Assembly: GCF_003601975.1 (NCBI RefSeq) | Contig: NZ_QZWZ01000005.1 | Location: 186,001-250,000, forward strand | DNA: 64,000 nucleotides | Origin: Mesorhizobium waimense | GTDB taxonomy: Bacteria; Pseudomonadota; Alphaproteobacteria; Rhizobiales; Rhizobiaceae | Direction of reading: 5' to 3' | In this document: positions 1 to 10,447 of the stretch, piece after piece | Layout: each line of letters starts with the position of its first letter | Numbering within the stretch: position 1 is the first letter of the stretch | Notes under the pieces: generated by a model | What the model was told of the DNA's origin: nothing | Database searches by the model: none | Seen by the model: only the letters and a program-made list of their open reading frames with translations | Program-made: the position numbers and the translations under genes

Positions 1-1299
<1,299 letters not shown>

Positions 1300-1303
1300 G
1301 TAT

Positions 1304-2365
1304 ATGAGCGCATTCAACAAACTCACCTTCTGGACGGACGCAGAGACGCTTGAATGCGTCACCCGTACTCCGGAAGCGCCGAATGTCGTGACCTTCAGCT
1401 TTCAAAGCCCGTCCGGCGCGCTGTTCAACCATGAACCGGGGCAGTTCGTCACGCTGGAACTGCCCGTTCCTGGCGGGCCGCTCTATCGTACATTTACGAT
1501 CTCGTCTTCGCCTTCGCGGCCGACCGCCCTGACGATCACTGTAAAGGCACAGGACGGATCCATTGGCACCAGGTGGATGCTCGACAATTTGCGCAAGGGG
1601 CTGCGCATCAGGGCAACAGGGCCTGCGGGAAAGTTCTCAATCGTCCATCACCCGGCCGAGAAATACCTTTTCATCTCAGCCGGATCTGGCATCACGCCAA
1701 TGGTGGCAATGACCACCTGGCTCTATGATTCCGGTCGCGAACCGGACATTGTTTTCATCAATTGCGCGCGCCGTCCGTCCGAGATCATTCTGCGCGACAG
1801 GATGGAACTCATGGCCTCGCGCATCGTCGGCATCGATCTGAAATGGGTGGTCGAAGAGGCCGATCCCTTCCGGTCATGGACCGGCTATCGGGGGATGTTC
1901 AACCAGATCATGCTGGGCCTGATGGCGCAGGATTATCTCGACCGCGAGGTGTTCTGCTGCGGGCCCGAACCCTTCATGCGGGCCGTGCGCGAGGCGCTCG
2001 CCGGTCTCGGCTACGACATGAGCCGCTATCATCAGGAAAGCTTCGTGGCAGAGCCAGAGCACGCCGAGGACGTTCCAGACGATGTGGTGCCGAACGAAGA
2101 AAGTCAGGCCGAGGTCGTCTTCGTCTTGTCTGGCGTCACAACGAAATGCGCCGAGACTGATACCCTTCTTGCAGCAGCGCGCGCTGGGGGTCTTGTGATC
2201 CCTTCAGGGTGCTCGATGGGAATCTGCGGAACTTGCAAGGTCCGCAAGACCGAAGGGCAGGTGCACATGGTGCACAATGGCGGCATCACCGACGAGGACA
2301 TCGCCGATGGCTATATCCTTGCCTGCTGTTCTCGCCCGATCGGTCGTGTGAAGGTCGCCGCATAG
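1304..2365 (+). CDS. Flavodoxin/ferredoxin reductase partner of the Rieske oxygenase (GbcB-like)
   Basis: This 353-residue protein carries electrons from NAD(P)H to the preceding Rieske oxygenase. An FAD-binding segment (RTFTISSSP) is followed by a nucleotide-binding half (SAGSGITPM, later CCGPEPFM). A C-terminal plant-type 2Fe-2S ferredoxin domain has the CSMGICGTC cluster and a fourth Cys in ACCSRP. This FNR-then-ferredoxin order is that of GbcB and related oxygenase reductases. The ATG lies 4 bases after the oxygenase stop, so the two are surely co-transcribed. The next 90 bases hold no gene, and the neighbouring broken gene is convergent. Confidence 0.85.
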   Translation: MSAFNKLTFWTDAETLECVTRTPEAPNVVTFSFQSPSGALFNHEPGQFVTLELPVPGGPLYRTFTISSSPSRPTALTITVKAQDGSIGTRWMLDNLRKGLRIRATGPAGKFSIVHHPAEKYLFISAGSGITPMVAMTTWLYDSGREPDIVFINCARRPSEIILRDRMELMASRIVGIDLKWVVEEADPFRSWTGYRGMFNQIMLGLMAQDYLDREVFCCGPEPFMRAVREALAGLGYDMSRYHQESFVAEPEHAEDVPDDVVPNEESQAEVVFVLSGVTTKCAETDTLLAAARAGGLVIPSGCSMGICGTCKVRKTEGQVHMVHNGGITDEDIADGYILACCSRPIGRVKVAA

Positions 2366-2454
2366 CGAGTGTCCCACCGACCGTTGATGTCGAGGTCCAC
2401 TATCGGCACGGCAACCTCCTGTGCCTTGGAGTTTCCGTCGGGTCATGGCCGCGC

Positions 2455-3046
2455 TCAATGACGAGGTTGATCCACCAACAGCGCCCAGATGGCGAACAGC
2501 GGCGCGCCGAGTGATCTCATCGCATGTTTGATGCCAGGCGGATTGTAGAATGAACCGCCGATGCCCGGCGAAAACCAATCGTTGTCAGCCTGCTTGAACT
2601 CGCCATGCGAAAGCACGAGGTAAGTTCTTCCGCCGGATGATCGTGGTCGGGATACCGGACGTGAGGAGCCATCAACTTGACGCCAATCCTTTCTGTCCTC
2701 GATGCCGCCCGGGCCAAGAATCATCGCATTGGCATGACCGTCTGGAAATTGCTGCTGGCTGACGAGTCGGGTTCGCTTTCAGCCGCCATTCGAGCGACGG
2801 CTCGATCGCCTTAAAGCGTTCGACAAAATTGCGAAGAGCGGACGGAATCGCGTCTTCAGCCAACGCCGAGCCAAGATAAGAACAGATCGGCAAACGGCTC
2901 CCGGCCCTGGCCCTTTCCAGCCCGGGAACTTCCGTTTGGGCGAAGAGCTGGATGATCGATCTGCGCGACCGCAGGTCATGTGAGACCCGGTCGAACGCCA
3001 CGAACGCAGTGTCCAAAAAATATTGCAGCGCTTCACTTCCGATCAT
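2455..3046 (-). pseudogene. Broken DddQ-like DMSP-lyase-family cupin
   Basis: Read on the minus strand, the region encodes about 197 residues, close to the usual length of DddQ-type dimethylsulfoniopropionate lyases, but the reading frame changes three times. The first frame covers the N-terminal helical part (MIGSEALQYFLDTAF up to about 2750). The second continues QFPDGHANAMILGPGG to about 2695. The third carries the cupin core YPDHDHPAEEL to about 2635. The frame then returns for YLVLSHGEF and NPPGIKHAM to the stop. The His-x-His, Glu and distal His are the expected cupin metal ligands. The gene starts 50 bases after the DgcA/StcD-like gene in the same orientation, so it was probably the second gene of that operon. 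Sequencing error is possible, but three shifts favour decay. Confidence 0.7.
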
Positions 3047-3096
3047 GGCCGAACCCTTGTTATGAATGAGCGGACGCGCTCGTCCGCTCTCGGCCA

Positions 3097-5133
3097 TCAG
3101 ATATCTTTCGTCAGACGCAGTGCGTCGAAGATCGCGGCGTGCGTATTGCGTGCCGAGACGGCGTCGCCGATGCGGAAGAGCTGGAATTGGCCCTGCGGAT
3201 TCCGCACCACCGACTGTGGCTGTCCAGCGATGAGTTCATCGTGCGAAATCTCGCCGTGATTGGTCGATTTCGGTTTGAGGTCGAAATAGATGTCATCGAG
3301 CGGAATGGTGCCGTGGTTGACGACAACCTGGTCCACGACGCGCTGCTTGGAGACGCCGCCGTAGTCACTGCCGACGTTTGCAATGAGCTGGTTGCCGTTC
3401 CTTTCAACAGATTCGAGCCGATAGGTGACCGTGAAGGTCACATCGAGTTTTTGAAGAGACCTCATGTAAGGCACGAGGTTCATAGCCATCACCTCGGGGG
3501 AGAAGGACCGGTCCGGGGTCATGATTTCAACCTTCGCTCCCGCACCGGCTAGGAATTCCGCGGCCTGGAGTGCCGCATGATCACCCGCGTCGTCGAAGAT
3601 GAGGACATTGGTTCCCGGCTTTACGTCTCCGGAGATGATGTCCCATGACGACACCACCAACTCGTTGCCCTTGGAAAGGACGTCGGTGTGCGCGACCCCG
3701 CCCGTCGCAACGACGACGACGTCCGGGTTTTCCGCCTCGATGGTTTCGGCTTCCGCCCAGGTATTGAACTTGACGCTCACTCCGTATTTTTCGCACTGGG
3801 CCATGCGCCAATCGATGATGCTCATCATCTCCTTGCGGCGCGGGCTCTGCGCTGTCAGGCGGATCTGCCCTCCCGGACCGCTGGCGGCCTCGAAGACCAC
3901 GACCTCGTGCCCCCGCTCACCTGCCACGCGGGCGGCCTCGAGGCCAGCCGGCCCCGCACCGAGGATGACAATCTTCTTGCGGGTCTCGGCCTTGGCGACG
4001 ATGTGCGGCATGGTCAATTCGCGACCAGTCGCTGCGTTGTGAATGCAGTATGCCGCCCCGCCCTGATAGATGCGGTCAAGGCAATAGTTGGCGCCCACAC
4101 ACGGCCTGATTTCATCTTCGCGCTTTTCGATGATCTTGCGCACGATGTGTGGGTCGGTCATGTGAGCGCGCGTCATGCCGATCATGTCGACCTTGCCGGA
4201 TGCGATCGCGTGGCGTGCAGTCGCCACGTCCGGTATTTTCGCTGCATGGAAGGTTGGGAAGTTGGTCGCGGCACGAATCTCGCCGGCAAAATCAAGGTGC
4301 GGCGCATTCGCCATTCCCTGAATTGGAATGACGTCCGTCAGGCCCGCATCGGTGTCGATGTGGCCGCGGATCACGTTGAGGTAGTCGATAAGTCCGCTGT
4401 CCTTGAGGCGCTTGGAGATTTCAAGGCCCTCGGCCTTGCCAGTGCCACCGGGAAGAGCCTCATCCGCGGTGTATCGCACGCCCAGGATGAAGTCCTCGCC
4501 CACCCGGGACCGGATCGCCTTCAAGACATCCATGCAGAAGCGCATGCGGTTGTCGAGCGAACCGCCATAAGGACCATCAAGTTCGTTGGTGAGAGGAGAC
4601 GTGAACTGGTCGAGCAAGTGGCCGTAAGCCTCGAGTTCGACGCCATCCATCCCGCCTACCTTCATTCGCTCGGCGGCGTCAGCAAAATCCTTGATGATGC
4701 GCTCGATATCCCAGTCTTCAATCTTCTTGGGAAATGCCCGGTGTGAGGCTTCACGATGATGGGACGGCGCCACAACGGGAAGCCAATCGCCTTTGTCCCA
4801 GCGTGTACGCCGTCCAAGATGCGTCAGCTGGATCATGATGGCGGCACCCTCTTCGTGCACCGCATCGGTCATCTGCTTGATCCACGGCACGATCTCGTCC
4901 TTGTAGGCGAGCAAGTTGTTGAAAACCGGGGGACTGTCCTTCGAAACCGCCGCAGACCCGGCTGTCATCGTCATCGCGACACCGCCCTTGGCCCTTTCTA
5001 CCGTGTAAGCAAGATAGCGCTGCTTCGGCATCCCGTCCTCCGGGTAGGCCGGCTCGTGGGATGTCACGATGATGCGATTGCGCAGGGTCAAATGCTTGAG
5101 TTTGTACGGCTGCAGAAGGGGATCGTTCGACAT
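3097..5133 (-). CDS. DgcA/StcD-type FMN/FeS/FAD demethylase
   Basis: This 678-residue protein has the architecture of trimethylamine dehydrogenase relatives. An N-terminal old-yellow-enzyme TIM barrel (FMN) is followed by an iron-sulfur segment and C-terminal FAD/NAD-type Rossmann domains (VILGAGPAGLEAARVAGERG). DgcA acts on dimethylglycine and StcD on N-methylproline, the next steps after a Rieske betaine demethylase, which fits the nearby oxygenase pair. The cluster segment reads CVGANYC...C. The second Cys of the trimethylamine dehydrogenase pattern is Ala, leaving three obvious Cys ligands. The gene is divergent from the TetR regulator, with a dyad-containing spacer, and is followed by the broken cupin. 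DgcA versus StcD cannot be decided by eye. Confidence 0.8.
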   Translation of the reverse strand: MSNDPLLQPYKLKHLTLRNRIIVTSHEPAYPEDGMPKQRYLAYTVERAKGGVAMTMTAGSAAVSKDSPPVFNNLLAYKDEIVPWIKQMTDAVHEEGAAIMIQLTHLGRRTRWDKGDWLPVVAPSHHREASHRAFPKKIEDWDIERIIKDFADAAERMKVGGMDGVELEAYGHLLDQFTSPLTNELDGPYGGSLDNRMRFCMDVLKAIRSRVGEDFILGVRYTADEALPGGTGKAEGLEISKRLKDSGLIDYLNVIRGHIDTDAGLTDVIPIQGMANAPHLDFAGEIRAATNFPTFHAAKIPDVATARHAIASGKVDMIGMTRAHMTDPHIVRKIIEKREDEIRPCVGANYCLDRIYQGGAAYCIHNAATGRELTMPHIVAKAETRKKIVILGAGPAGLEAARVAGERGHEVVVFEAASGPGGQIRLTAQSPRRKEMMSIIDWRMAQCEKYGVSVKFNTWAEAETIEAENPDVVVVATGGVAHTDVLSKGNELVVSSWDIISGDVKPGTNVLIFDDAGDHAALQAAEFLAGAGAKVEIMTPDRSFSPEVMAMNLVPYMRSLQKLDVTFTVTYRLESVERNGNQLIANVGSDYGGVSKQRVVDQVVVNHGTIPLDDIYFDLKPKSTNHGEISHDELIAGQPQSVVRNPQGQFQLFRIGDAVSARNTHAAIFDALRLTKDI

Positions 5134-5176
5134 CTGACGGACTCCGGGCTGGAACGGTAAGTGCGAACGCTATTCC

Positions 5177-5242
5177 AAAATGTACACATGTGTCAAGTTT
5201 TGATGCCAATAGGTCGACTAACTCGACATAGATGTACATTTT
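5177..5242. promoter_or_regulatory. Divergent control region with inverted AAAATGTACA boxes
   Basis: AAAATGTACA (5177-5186) and its exact reverse complement TGTACATTTT (5233-5242) lie in the spacer between the demethylase gene and the TetR gene. Each box is centred on the palindrome TGTACA. The arrangement suits a TetR-family regulator that controls itself and the divergent gene. A one-mismatch copy precedes the Rieske gene at 29-39. Confidence 0.55.
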
Positions 5243-5281
5243 ACTGGTCTTCACGTCGACATTTTGTTAGGCTGGTCGCTC

Positions 5282-5911
5282 ATGGAGCAAATTTCGAACG
5301 ATAGCGGATGGCGCGGATCGCCGGAGGGGTGGCTTGCAGCCGCCTACGACCTGCTTCTTGAATCCGGCGTCGACACGGTGAGAATTTCGCCATTGGCCAA
5401 GAAATTGGGCCTGTCGCGCACCAGCTTCTATTGGTTCTTCAAGGATCGAGAGGAACTGTTGGCTGCCCTGGTGGCGCGTTGGCGAGACAAGAACACCGGC
5501 AACCTCGTCAAGCAGGCTGAGGCATATGCCGAGACTGTCGTGGAAGCGATGCTAAACGTTTTCGATTGCTGGCTCGACAAGTCTCTGTTCGATTCCCAGT
5601 CCGAATTCGCAATCAGAAGCTGGGCGCTTCAATCTCCAGACATTCTGGCAGAGGTACAGAAAGCCGACCAGAAGCGTCTCGACGCAATGAGCCAGATGTT
5701 CGTGCGCTTCGGTTACAAGGAAGGCTCAGCCGACGTTCGAGCGCGTACCATCTACCTCGTGCAGATCGGCTACATCTCAATGCAGACCAAGGAAGATCTC
5801 GCGGTCCGCATGAAGCGCATCCCCGAGTACGTGGAGATTTTCACAGGCGAGGCGCCCGAGCAGCGCGAGTTGGATCGGTTCTTCGCCAGGCACGGCTATT
5901 CGGCGGGTTGA
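5282..5911 (+). CDS. TetR-family regulator of the betaine cluster
   Basis: This protein of about 209 residues has an N-terminal TetR helix-turn-helix (ISPLAKKLGLSRTSFYWFF) and a divergent ligand-binding C-terminal half. The ATG at 5282 is preferred. A TTG 18 bases upstream would extend the protein but lacks a better ribosome site. It is transcribed away from the DgcA/StcD-like gene across a spacer holding paired TGTACA boxes, so it probably regulates the demethylase and Rieske genes. The ligand is unknown; an onium compound or a demethylation product is a reasonable guess. Confidence 0.75.
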   Translation: MEQISNDSGWRGSPEGWLAAAYDLLLESGVDTVRISPLAKKLGLSRTSFYWFFKDREELLAALVARWRDKNTGNLVKQAEAYAETVVEAMLNVFDCWLDKSLFDSQSEFAIRSWALQSPDILAEVQKADQKRLDAMSQMFVRFGYKEGSADVRARTIYLVQIGYISMQTKEDLAVRMKRIPEYVEIFTGEAPEQRELDRFFARHGYSAG

Positions 5912-5919
5912 GGAGAGTT

Positions 5920-6159
5920 TCGACAATGGGGCTGAGGTGGCGCCTGAAACCAAAGGGAAGAGCCTCAGCGAGACAGCCGCCGGGTATTCGCACTAACCGG
6001 AGGCCGGCTCTGCCCGCATGAGTAAAGCCGAGTGAGGTGGAGTGGTGTTGGGAGGCCCGCTGGCATCCCAGCCACTCCACCAACTCGAATCAGCTCCACC
6101 GCGGTGCGTGGCTCGGGGAGACTAGGCAGAGCGTGACTGAGCACCACAACCGTTCACAC
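5920..6159 (-). other. Gene-free structured segment, possibly the 5' end of a group II intron
   Basis: The stretch between the TetR gene and the corrinoid gene (5912-6330) has no convincing protein gene. On the minus strand a GTGTG begins at 6159, the usual first bases of a group II intron, followed by about 240 bases rich in potential pairing. The clearest element is a long hairpin at 6036-6081 with outer arms GGTGGAGTGG and CCACTCCACC and inner arms TGGGA and TCCCA. No reverse-transcriptase/maturase and no domain V follow, so if this is an intron only its 5' part remains. A different structured RNA or decayed element is equally possible. Confidence 0.3.
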
Positions 6160-6330
6160 TAGCCGCTGGCGATGTCCGGGGCGGTGTCTATTCGTGAGCG
6201 ACATCTGGCTGCCGGAGCGCTTCCCGATCGACCGGTTGTCGTCGCGAGGGCAGTTGATCCGCGTGGGTGCCGGTCGCACCGCGCCAGGCCGCCCTACGCC
6301 TTCCACGAAGGAAGGAAGGTCGCCTTGCGG

Positions 6331-7026
6331 CTATGATATGCGCACATTGTGCTTGCGCTTCATGAAGTCCTTGGCGGTCTCCACCGCCACCGCTGCGTCG
6401 CGGCAATAGGCGTCGGCGCCGACAGCCTTGCCGAATTCCTCGTTGAGCGGCGCGCCGCCGACGAGAACGACATAGTCGTCGCGAATGCCCTTTTCCTTCA
6501 TCGTGTCGATGACGACCTTCATGTAGGGCATGGTGGTGGTCAAAAGCGCCGACATGCCGATGATGTCGGGCTGGTGCTGCTCGATGGCGTCGAGATATTT
6601 CTCGACCGCATTGTTGATGCCGAGGTCGATGACGTCGAAGCCAGCGCCTTCCATCATCATGCCGACGAGGTTCTTGCCGATGTCGTGGATGTCGCCCTTG
6701 ACGGTGCCGATCACCATCTTGCCCTGCTTCGGCGCGCCGGTGGCGGCAAGCAGCGGACGCAGGATGAACATCCCGGCCTTCATCGCGTTGGCGGACAAAA
6801 GCACTTCCGGAACGAACAGGATGCCGTCGCGAAAATCCTCGCCGACGATGCGCATGCCCTCGACCAGCGCCTCGGTCAGCACCTTGTAGGGCGCCCAGCC
6901 GCGCTCGAGCAGGATCTGGGTGCCTTCCTCGATCTCTTCCTTCAACCCGTCATAAAGGTCGTCGTGCATCTGCTGCACCAACTCGTCGTCGGAAAGCTCG
7001 GAAAGGATGATCTCGTCGTCGGCCAT
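6331..7026 (-). CDS. Corrinoid (B12-binding) methyl-carrier protein, MtbC/MttC type
   Basis: This 231-residue protein has the two-part layout of methyltransferase corrinoid proteins. A helical cap domain comes first (to about residue 95), then a Rossmann-like B12-binding domain with the signature GDIHDIGKN, whose His is the lower cobalt ligand. It would accept a methyl group from the MttB-family protein encoded two genes upstream in the same operon and pass it to a second methyltransferase. No such corrinoid:tetrahydrofolate methyltransferase and no RamA-like activator occurs in the window. It lies downstream of the solute-binding gene after an intercistronic hairpin. Confidence 0.88.
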   Translation of the reverse strand: MADDEIILSELSDDELVQQMHDDLYDGLKEEIEEGTQILLERGWAPYKVLTEALVEGMRIVGEDFRDGILFVPEVLLSANAMKAGMFILRPLLAATGAPKQGKMVIGTVKGDIHDIGKNLVGMMMEGAGFDVIDLGINNAVEKYLDAIEQHQPDIIGMSALLTTTMPYMKVVIDTMKEKGIRDDYVVLVGGAPLNEEFGKAVGADAYCRDAAVAVETAKDFMKRKHNVRIS

Positions 7027-7060
7027 TTTGATCCAGCTGCACAGTGACGTTTCAAAAGTC

Positions 7061-7094
7061 GGCCGGCACCTGCGCGAGCGAACAAGTGCCGGCC
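7061..7094 (-). terminator. Intercistronic hairpin after the solute-binding gene
   Basis: Perfect 9-base arms GGCCGGCAC and GTGCCGGCC enclose a 16-base loop just after the stop of the solute-binding protein. There is no T-run, so it more likely stabilises or attenuates the transcript than ends it. Confidence 0.5.
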
Positions 7095-7116
7095 TAGGTA
7101 GCCCCGGGAGTCGGGC

Positions 7117-8766
7117 TTAAGCGTCCAACCAGACGTTCTGGAAGTCCATTTCGTAGGTCTGGTGCATTCCGTAGTTCTTCACCTTCTTGTTCATGTGGCA
7201 GTAGAGTTTCTGCCAGAACGGCTGGATGATGACGCCGGAATCCTGCAGGATCTGCTCGACGTCCTTCATGACCTCCTTGCGCTTGTCGGGATCGGCCAGC
7301 GAAAGCGCCTGCTTCAGCTTGGCGTCGAAATCTGGGTTGGCATAGGCCGTTTCGTTCCAGGCTTCGCCCGAGCGATAGCCGAGCGCCAGCACCTGGACGC
7401 CCAGCGGCCGCATGTACCAGATGGTCATCGAGTACGGATACTTCGTCCAGTCGTTCCAGAAGGTCGAGCCCGGCAGCACAGTGCGCTTCACCTTGATACC
7501 GGCATCGCGCAATTGGCCGGCGATCGCATCGCCGGTGTTCTTTTGCCATTCGTCCTCAACGGTGATCAGCTCATGCTCGAAGTCGGCCTGACCGGCATCC
7601 GCCATCAGCTTCTTGGCGGCGGCGGCATCGCGTGTCTTCTTGGGCAGCGGATAGTATTCGGGATGGATCGGGGCGACGTGGTGGTTCTCGCCGACCGTGC
7701 CGAGCCCGGCGTAGCCGAGCTGCATGACGGCATTGTTGTCTACGGCCATCTGCAGCGCATTGCGCACCCGCTGGTCGTCATAGGGTTTATGGGTGATGTT
7801 GGTGCGGGCAACGAGTGTGGTCGCCGTCGCGACCTCCGATTTCACCAGATCCATCTTATCGAGGGCGTCGATGAAGTCGGCCGGCGTTTCGAAATCGAGG
7901 TCGATCTCGCCGGACTCGAAGGCATTCAGCGTGGCGTTGAAGTCGGTGCCGTAGTCGATGAACTCGACACCGTCGAGCGGCGCCTCGCCACCCCACCACT
8001 TGCCGTTCTCGCGGCGCTTGACGACCGCCTTCTGGCCGACGTCGTAAGACACCAGCTCGAAAGCTCCGGTACCGATTGGCTTCTTGATCGGGTCGGCGCC
8101 ATCCTTGTCGAAGTCGCGATGCACGACCAGCGCCGGATAGTCGGTGAGGCCCGGTATGATCGCGATATCGGCTTCGGCCAGCTTCAGCTTGACCGTGTGG
8201 TCATCGACCTTGGTGATAGCCCCATCCTTGGCCTTGCCAGTCTTGGCATCGATCAGCGCGCCGACGCGGGCAGCCATGGAATTGCCGGAAGCCCCCTTCT
8301 CGCACCAGCGCTTCAGATTGGCGACCACGTCATCAGCGTTGAAGGCATCGCCATTGTTCCAGGTGACGCCTTTGCGCAGATGCAATGTGTATTCGGTGGC
8401 GTCGTCATTGACGTCCCAGCTTTCGAGCAGGACCGGCTCGAACGTGAACTGGTGCGTGTACCGCACCAGCGGCTCCAGCCAACAACGGGTGATGTTTGCC
8501 ATCTCGGTCCAGTCATAGGTGCGCGGATCCTTCTGCGCCTTGACCGACATCGAAACATGCAGCGTCCCGCCCTTCTTCGGCTCCTCGGCCAGCGCTTTTG
8601 TCGGCGCGGCAAGGCCGATCATGCCGTAAGCAAGGGCTGTCGACGCGCCAAAGGCGCTGGCCAGCGCCAGGAATTCACGCCGATCCATGCGACCTGCACG
8701 TGCGTCCTCAGCCATCGCTTCGATGGCAGCAGGAACGCGATCGCCATTGCTTCTAAAGAATCTCAT
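7117..8766 (-). CDS. Peptide/opine-type (family 5) ABC solute-binding protein
   Basis: This 549-residue periplasmic protein resembles DppA/OppA-family binding proteins, including the early GGTLHVSMS strand. The N-terminus carries a twin-arginine-like signal ([16 protein letters not shown], roughly residues 26-41) before the mature start near EEPKKGG. A strong GGGAGG ribosome site precedes the ATG. It sits between the MttB-like methyltransferase and the corrinoid protein, so it probably binds the methylated substrate of that pathway. No permease or ATPase gene accompanies it here. It may share membrane parts encoded elsewhere or in unseen flanking DNA. Confidence 0.85.
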   Translation of the reverse strand: MRFFRSNGDRVPAAIEAMAEDARAGRMDRREFLALASAFGASTALAYGMIGLAAPTKALAEEPKKGGTLHVSMSVKAQKDPRTYDWTEMANITRCWLEPLVRYTHQFTFEPVLLESWDVNDDATEYTLHLRKGVTWNNGDAFNADDVVANLKRWCEKGASGNSMAARVGALIDAKTGKAKDGAITKVDDHTVKLKLAEADIAIIPGLTDYPALVVHRDFDKDGADPIKKPIGTGAFELVSYDVGQKAVVKRRENGKWWGGEAPLDGVEFIDYGTDFNATLNAFESGEIDLDFETPADFIDALDKMDLVKSEVATATTLVARTNITHKPYDDQRVRNALQMAVDNNAVMQLGYAGLGTVGENHHVAPIHPEYYPLPKKTRDAAAAKKLMADAGQADFEHELITVEDEWQKNTGDAIAGQLRDAGIKVKRTVLPGSTFWNDWTKYPYSMTIWYMRPLGVQVLALGYRSGEAWNETAYANPDFDAKLKQALSLADPDKRKEVMKDVEQILQDSGVIIQPFWQKLYCHMNKKVKNYGMHQTYEMDFQNVWLDA

Positions 8767-8804
8767 TTTTTCCTCCCTTGTGGTTCTTTGGTTCCGTCAC
8801 ATCT

Positions 8805-10355
8805 TCAACTGATGGTGTCGGGCAGTTTTTCCTCACGCCGCGCGATCAAATCCTTGAGACCCTCGGCGATGCCCTCGTCGAGCTTTGGCTCCTCATAGTC
8901 GGCCAGCATGTTGCGCGCTTTCTCGCGACCGCGCGTGTCGTGGTCCTTCGCGCCTTCAGCCTTCCACTGTTCAAACGAATTGAAGTCCATGATGCTGGGC
9001 ATGAAGAAGGCGGACTCGAAATGTTCGAGCGTGTGCTGGGTGCCCAGGAAATGGCCCTGAGGCCCGACCTCGCGGATCGCCGCCATGGCTTCCTTGAAAT
9101 CGTCGAACGGCAGCCCGCCGGCATATTTGTACCAGCCGACAAGCTGCTCGCAGTCCGTCGCGAATTTCGAATAGCCGCAGGTGAGCCCCGCCTCCAGCCA
9201 GCCGGCCGAGTGCCAGATGTAGTTGGCGCCGGCCAGGATGGCGGCATGCATCAGCATGTTCGCCTCGTAGCCGGCCTGGGCGTCGTTCAGCTTCGACCCG
9301 ACATGGAAGCCTGACGTGCGCCACGGCAGCCGGTATTTCCTGGCAAGCGCACCCATCAGATACATCATCTGCGCGGCCTCCGGCGTGCCGCCCATCGGGG
9401 CGCCGGTCTTCATGTCGACGGTGACCATGAACTGGCCGTAGATCTGCGGCGAGCCGGGACGCAAGAGTTGCGTGAACGCGACGCCGGCCAGCGCTTCCGC
9501 ATTGACCTGCGCGACCGCGCCGACGGCGGAGGCCGAGGTCGAGGCGCCGCAGAGTGCGAAAGGTGCCAGGATCAGCGGTTGGTTGCTGCGCGCATAGACC
9601 TTCATGGCGTCGAGCATTGTGGCGTCCCACACCAGCGGCGAGTTGCAGTTGGTGATCGACACCAGCACCGGATTGTCGCGAACGAACTCCTCGCCGAACA
9701 CGATGCCGGCCATCGCCATCGTGTCTTCGGCGCGTTCCTTCGAGGTGACGATGCCCATGAACGGCTTGTCGGAATGCTTCAGTGCCGAATGGATGATGTG
9801 CAGGTGGCGCTTTGGGACCGCAATTTCCATCGGCTCGCAGATGACCGAGCTCGACGAGTGCAGCGCCGGCGCCATGTAGGCGAGCTTGTGAAAATTGTTG
9901 AGGTCGGCGAGCGAGCCGTAGCGCCTGTTGTTGTCGAGGTCGCGCACATAGGGTGCGCCATACATCGGCACGAAGATGGAGTTCTTGCCGCCGACGCGGA
10001 CGGTACGCTCGGGGTTGCGGGCGTTGAGGGTGAATTCCGGCGGGACCTTGGAGACAAGCTCCATCAACAGCGCACGGTCGATACGGACGCGCGTCTCGGA
10101 GACATCGGCTCCGGCCGCCTTCCACAGGGCGATCGCCTCGTCGTCCCGGAACTCGCAGCCCACCTCTTCGAGAATCAGGAGCGATTCTTGGTGGATCAAC
10201 TCCACCGCCTCGTCAGGCACCATCTGATAGGCGGGGATCTGACGTATCAGGGCCGGAAACGACGCGATGGGAGCGCCTCGCATCGCCTTGCGCCCCAGGC
10301 GGCCGCCGCTGCGGCGGTGTGCAGTCTCGGTCACTTCAACGGCCGGTGCGTTCAT
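8805..10355 (-). CDS. Non-pyrrolysine MttB-superfamily methyltransferase
   Basis: This 516-residue protein belongs to the trimethylamine methyltransferase (MttB) superfamily, which moves a methyl group from a quaternary or tertiary amine to a corrinoid protein. Residues from about 40 to 500 cover the barrel fold, with segments such as GAPYVRDLDNNRRYG and GGTPEAAQMMYLMGA. The frame is open throughout, so no in-frame amber codon supplies pyrrolysine. It therefore groups with glycine-betaine, proline-betaine or carnitine demethylating homologues. It is the first gene of an operon with the solute-binding and corrinoid proteins, divergent from a LysR gene. The substrate is inferred to be a betaine. 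Confidence 0.85.
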   Translation of the reverse strand: MNAPAVEVTETAHRRSGGRLGRKAMRGAPIASFPALIRQIPAYQMVPDEAVELIHQESLLILEEVGCEFRDDEAIALWKAAGADVSETRVRIDRALLMELVSKVPPEFTLNARNPERTVRVGGKNSIFVPMYGAPYVRDLDNNRRYGSLADLNNFHKLAYMAPALHSSSSVICEPMEIAVPKRHLHIIHSALKHSDKPFMGIVTSKERAEDTMAMAGIVFGEEFVRDNPVLVSITNCNSPLVWDATMLDAMKVYARSNQPLILAPFALCGASTSASAVGAVAQVNAEALAGVAFTQLLRPGSPQIYGQFMVTVDMKTGAPMGGTPEAAQMMYLMGALARKYRLPWRTSGFHVGSKLNDAQAGYEANMLMHAAILAGANYIWHSAGWLEAGLTCGYSKFATDCEQLVGWYKYAGGLPFDDFKEAMAAIREVGPQGHFLGTQHTLEHFESAFFMPSIMDFNSFEQWKAEGAKDHDTRGREKARNMLADYEEPKLDEGIAEGLKDLIARREEKLPDTIS

Positions 10356-10447
10356 GGCAACTCGATCCTCCCTGATCTCTTCAACTTAGCGAGACGAGAT
10401 ATGGCTGTGACGCTGGAAAATCCTGATCGATGCGATAAGCTGTGATT

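Noticed and set aside
5912..6330. Cobalamin riboswitch in front of or behind the corrinoid gene
   Set aside because: The B12-box core and its usual flanking elements were not found in either orientation, and the segment is downstream, not upstream, of the corrinoid gene.
8805..10355. Pyrrolysine (amber) codon in the MttB-like gene
   Set aside because: The frame is open from start to stop, so the protein is of the non-pyrrolysine type.
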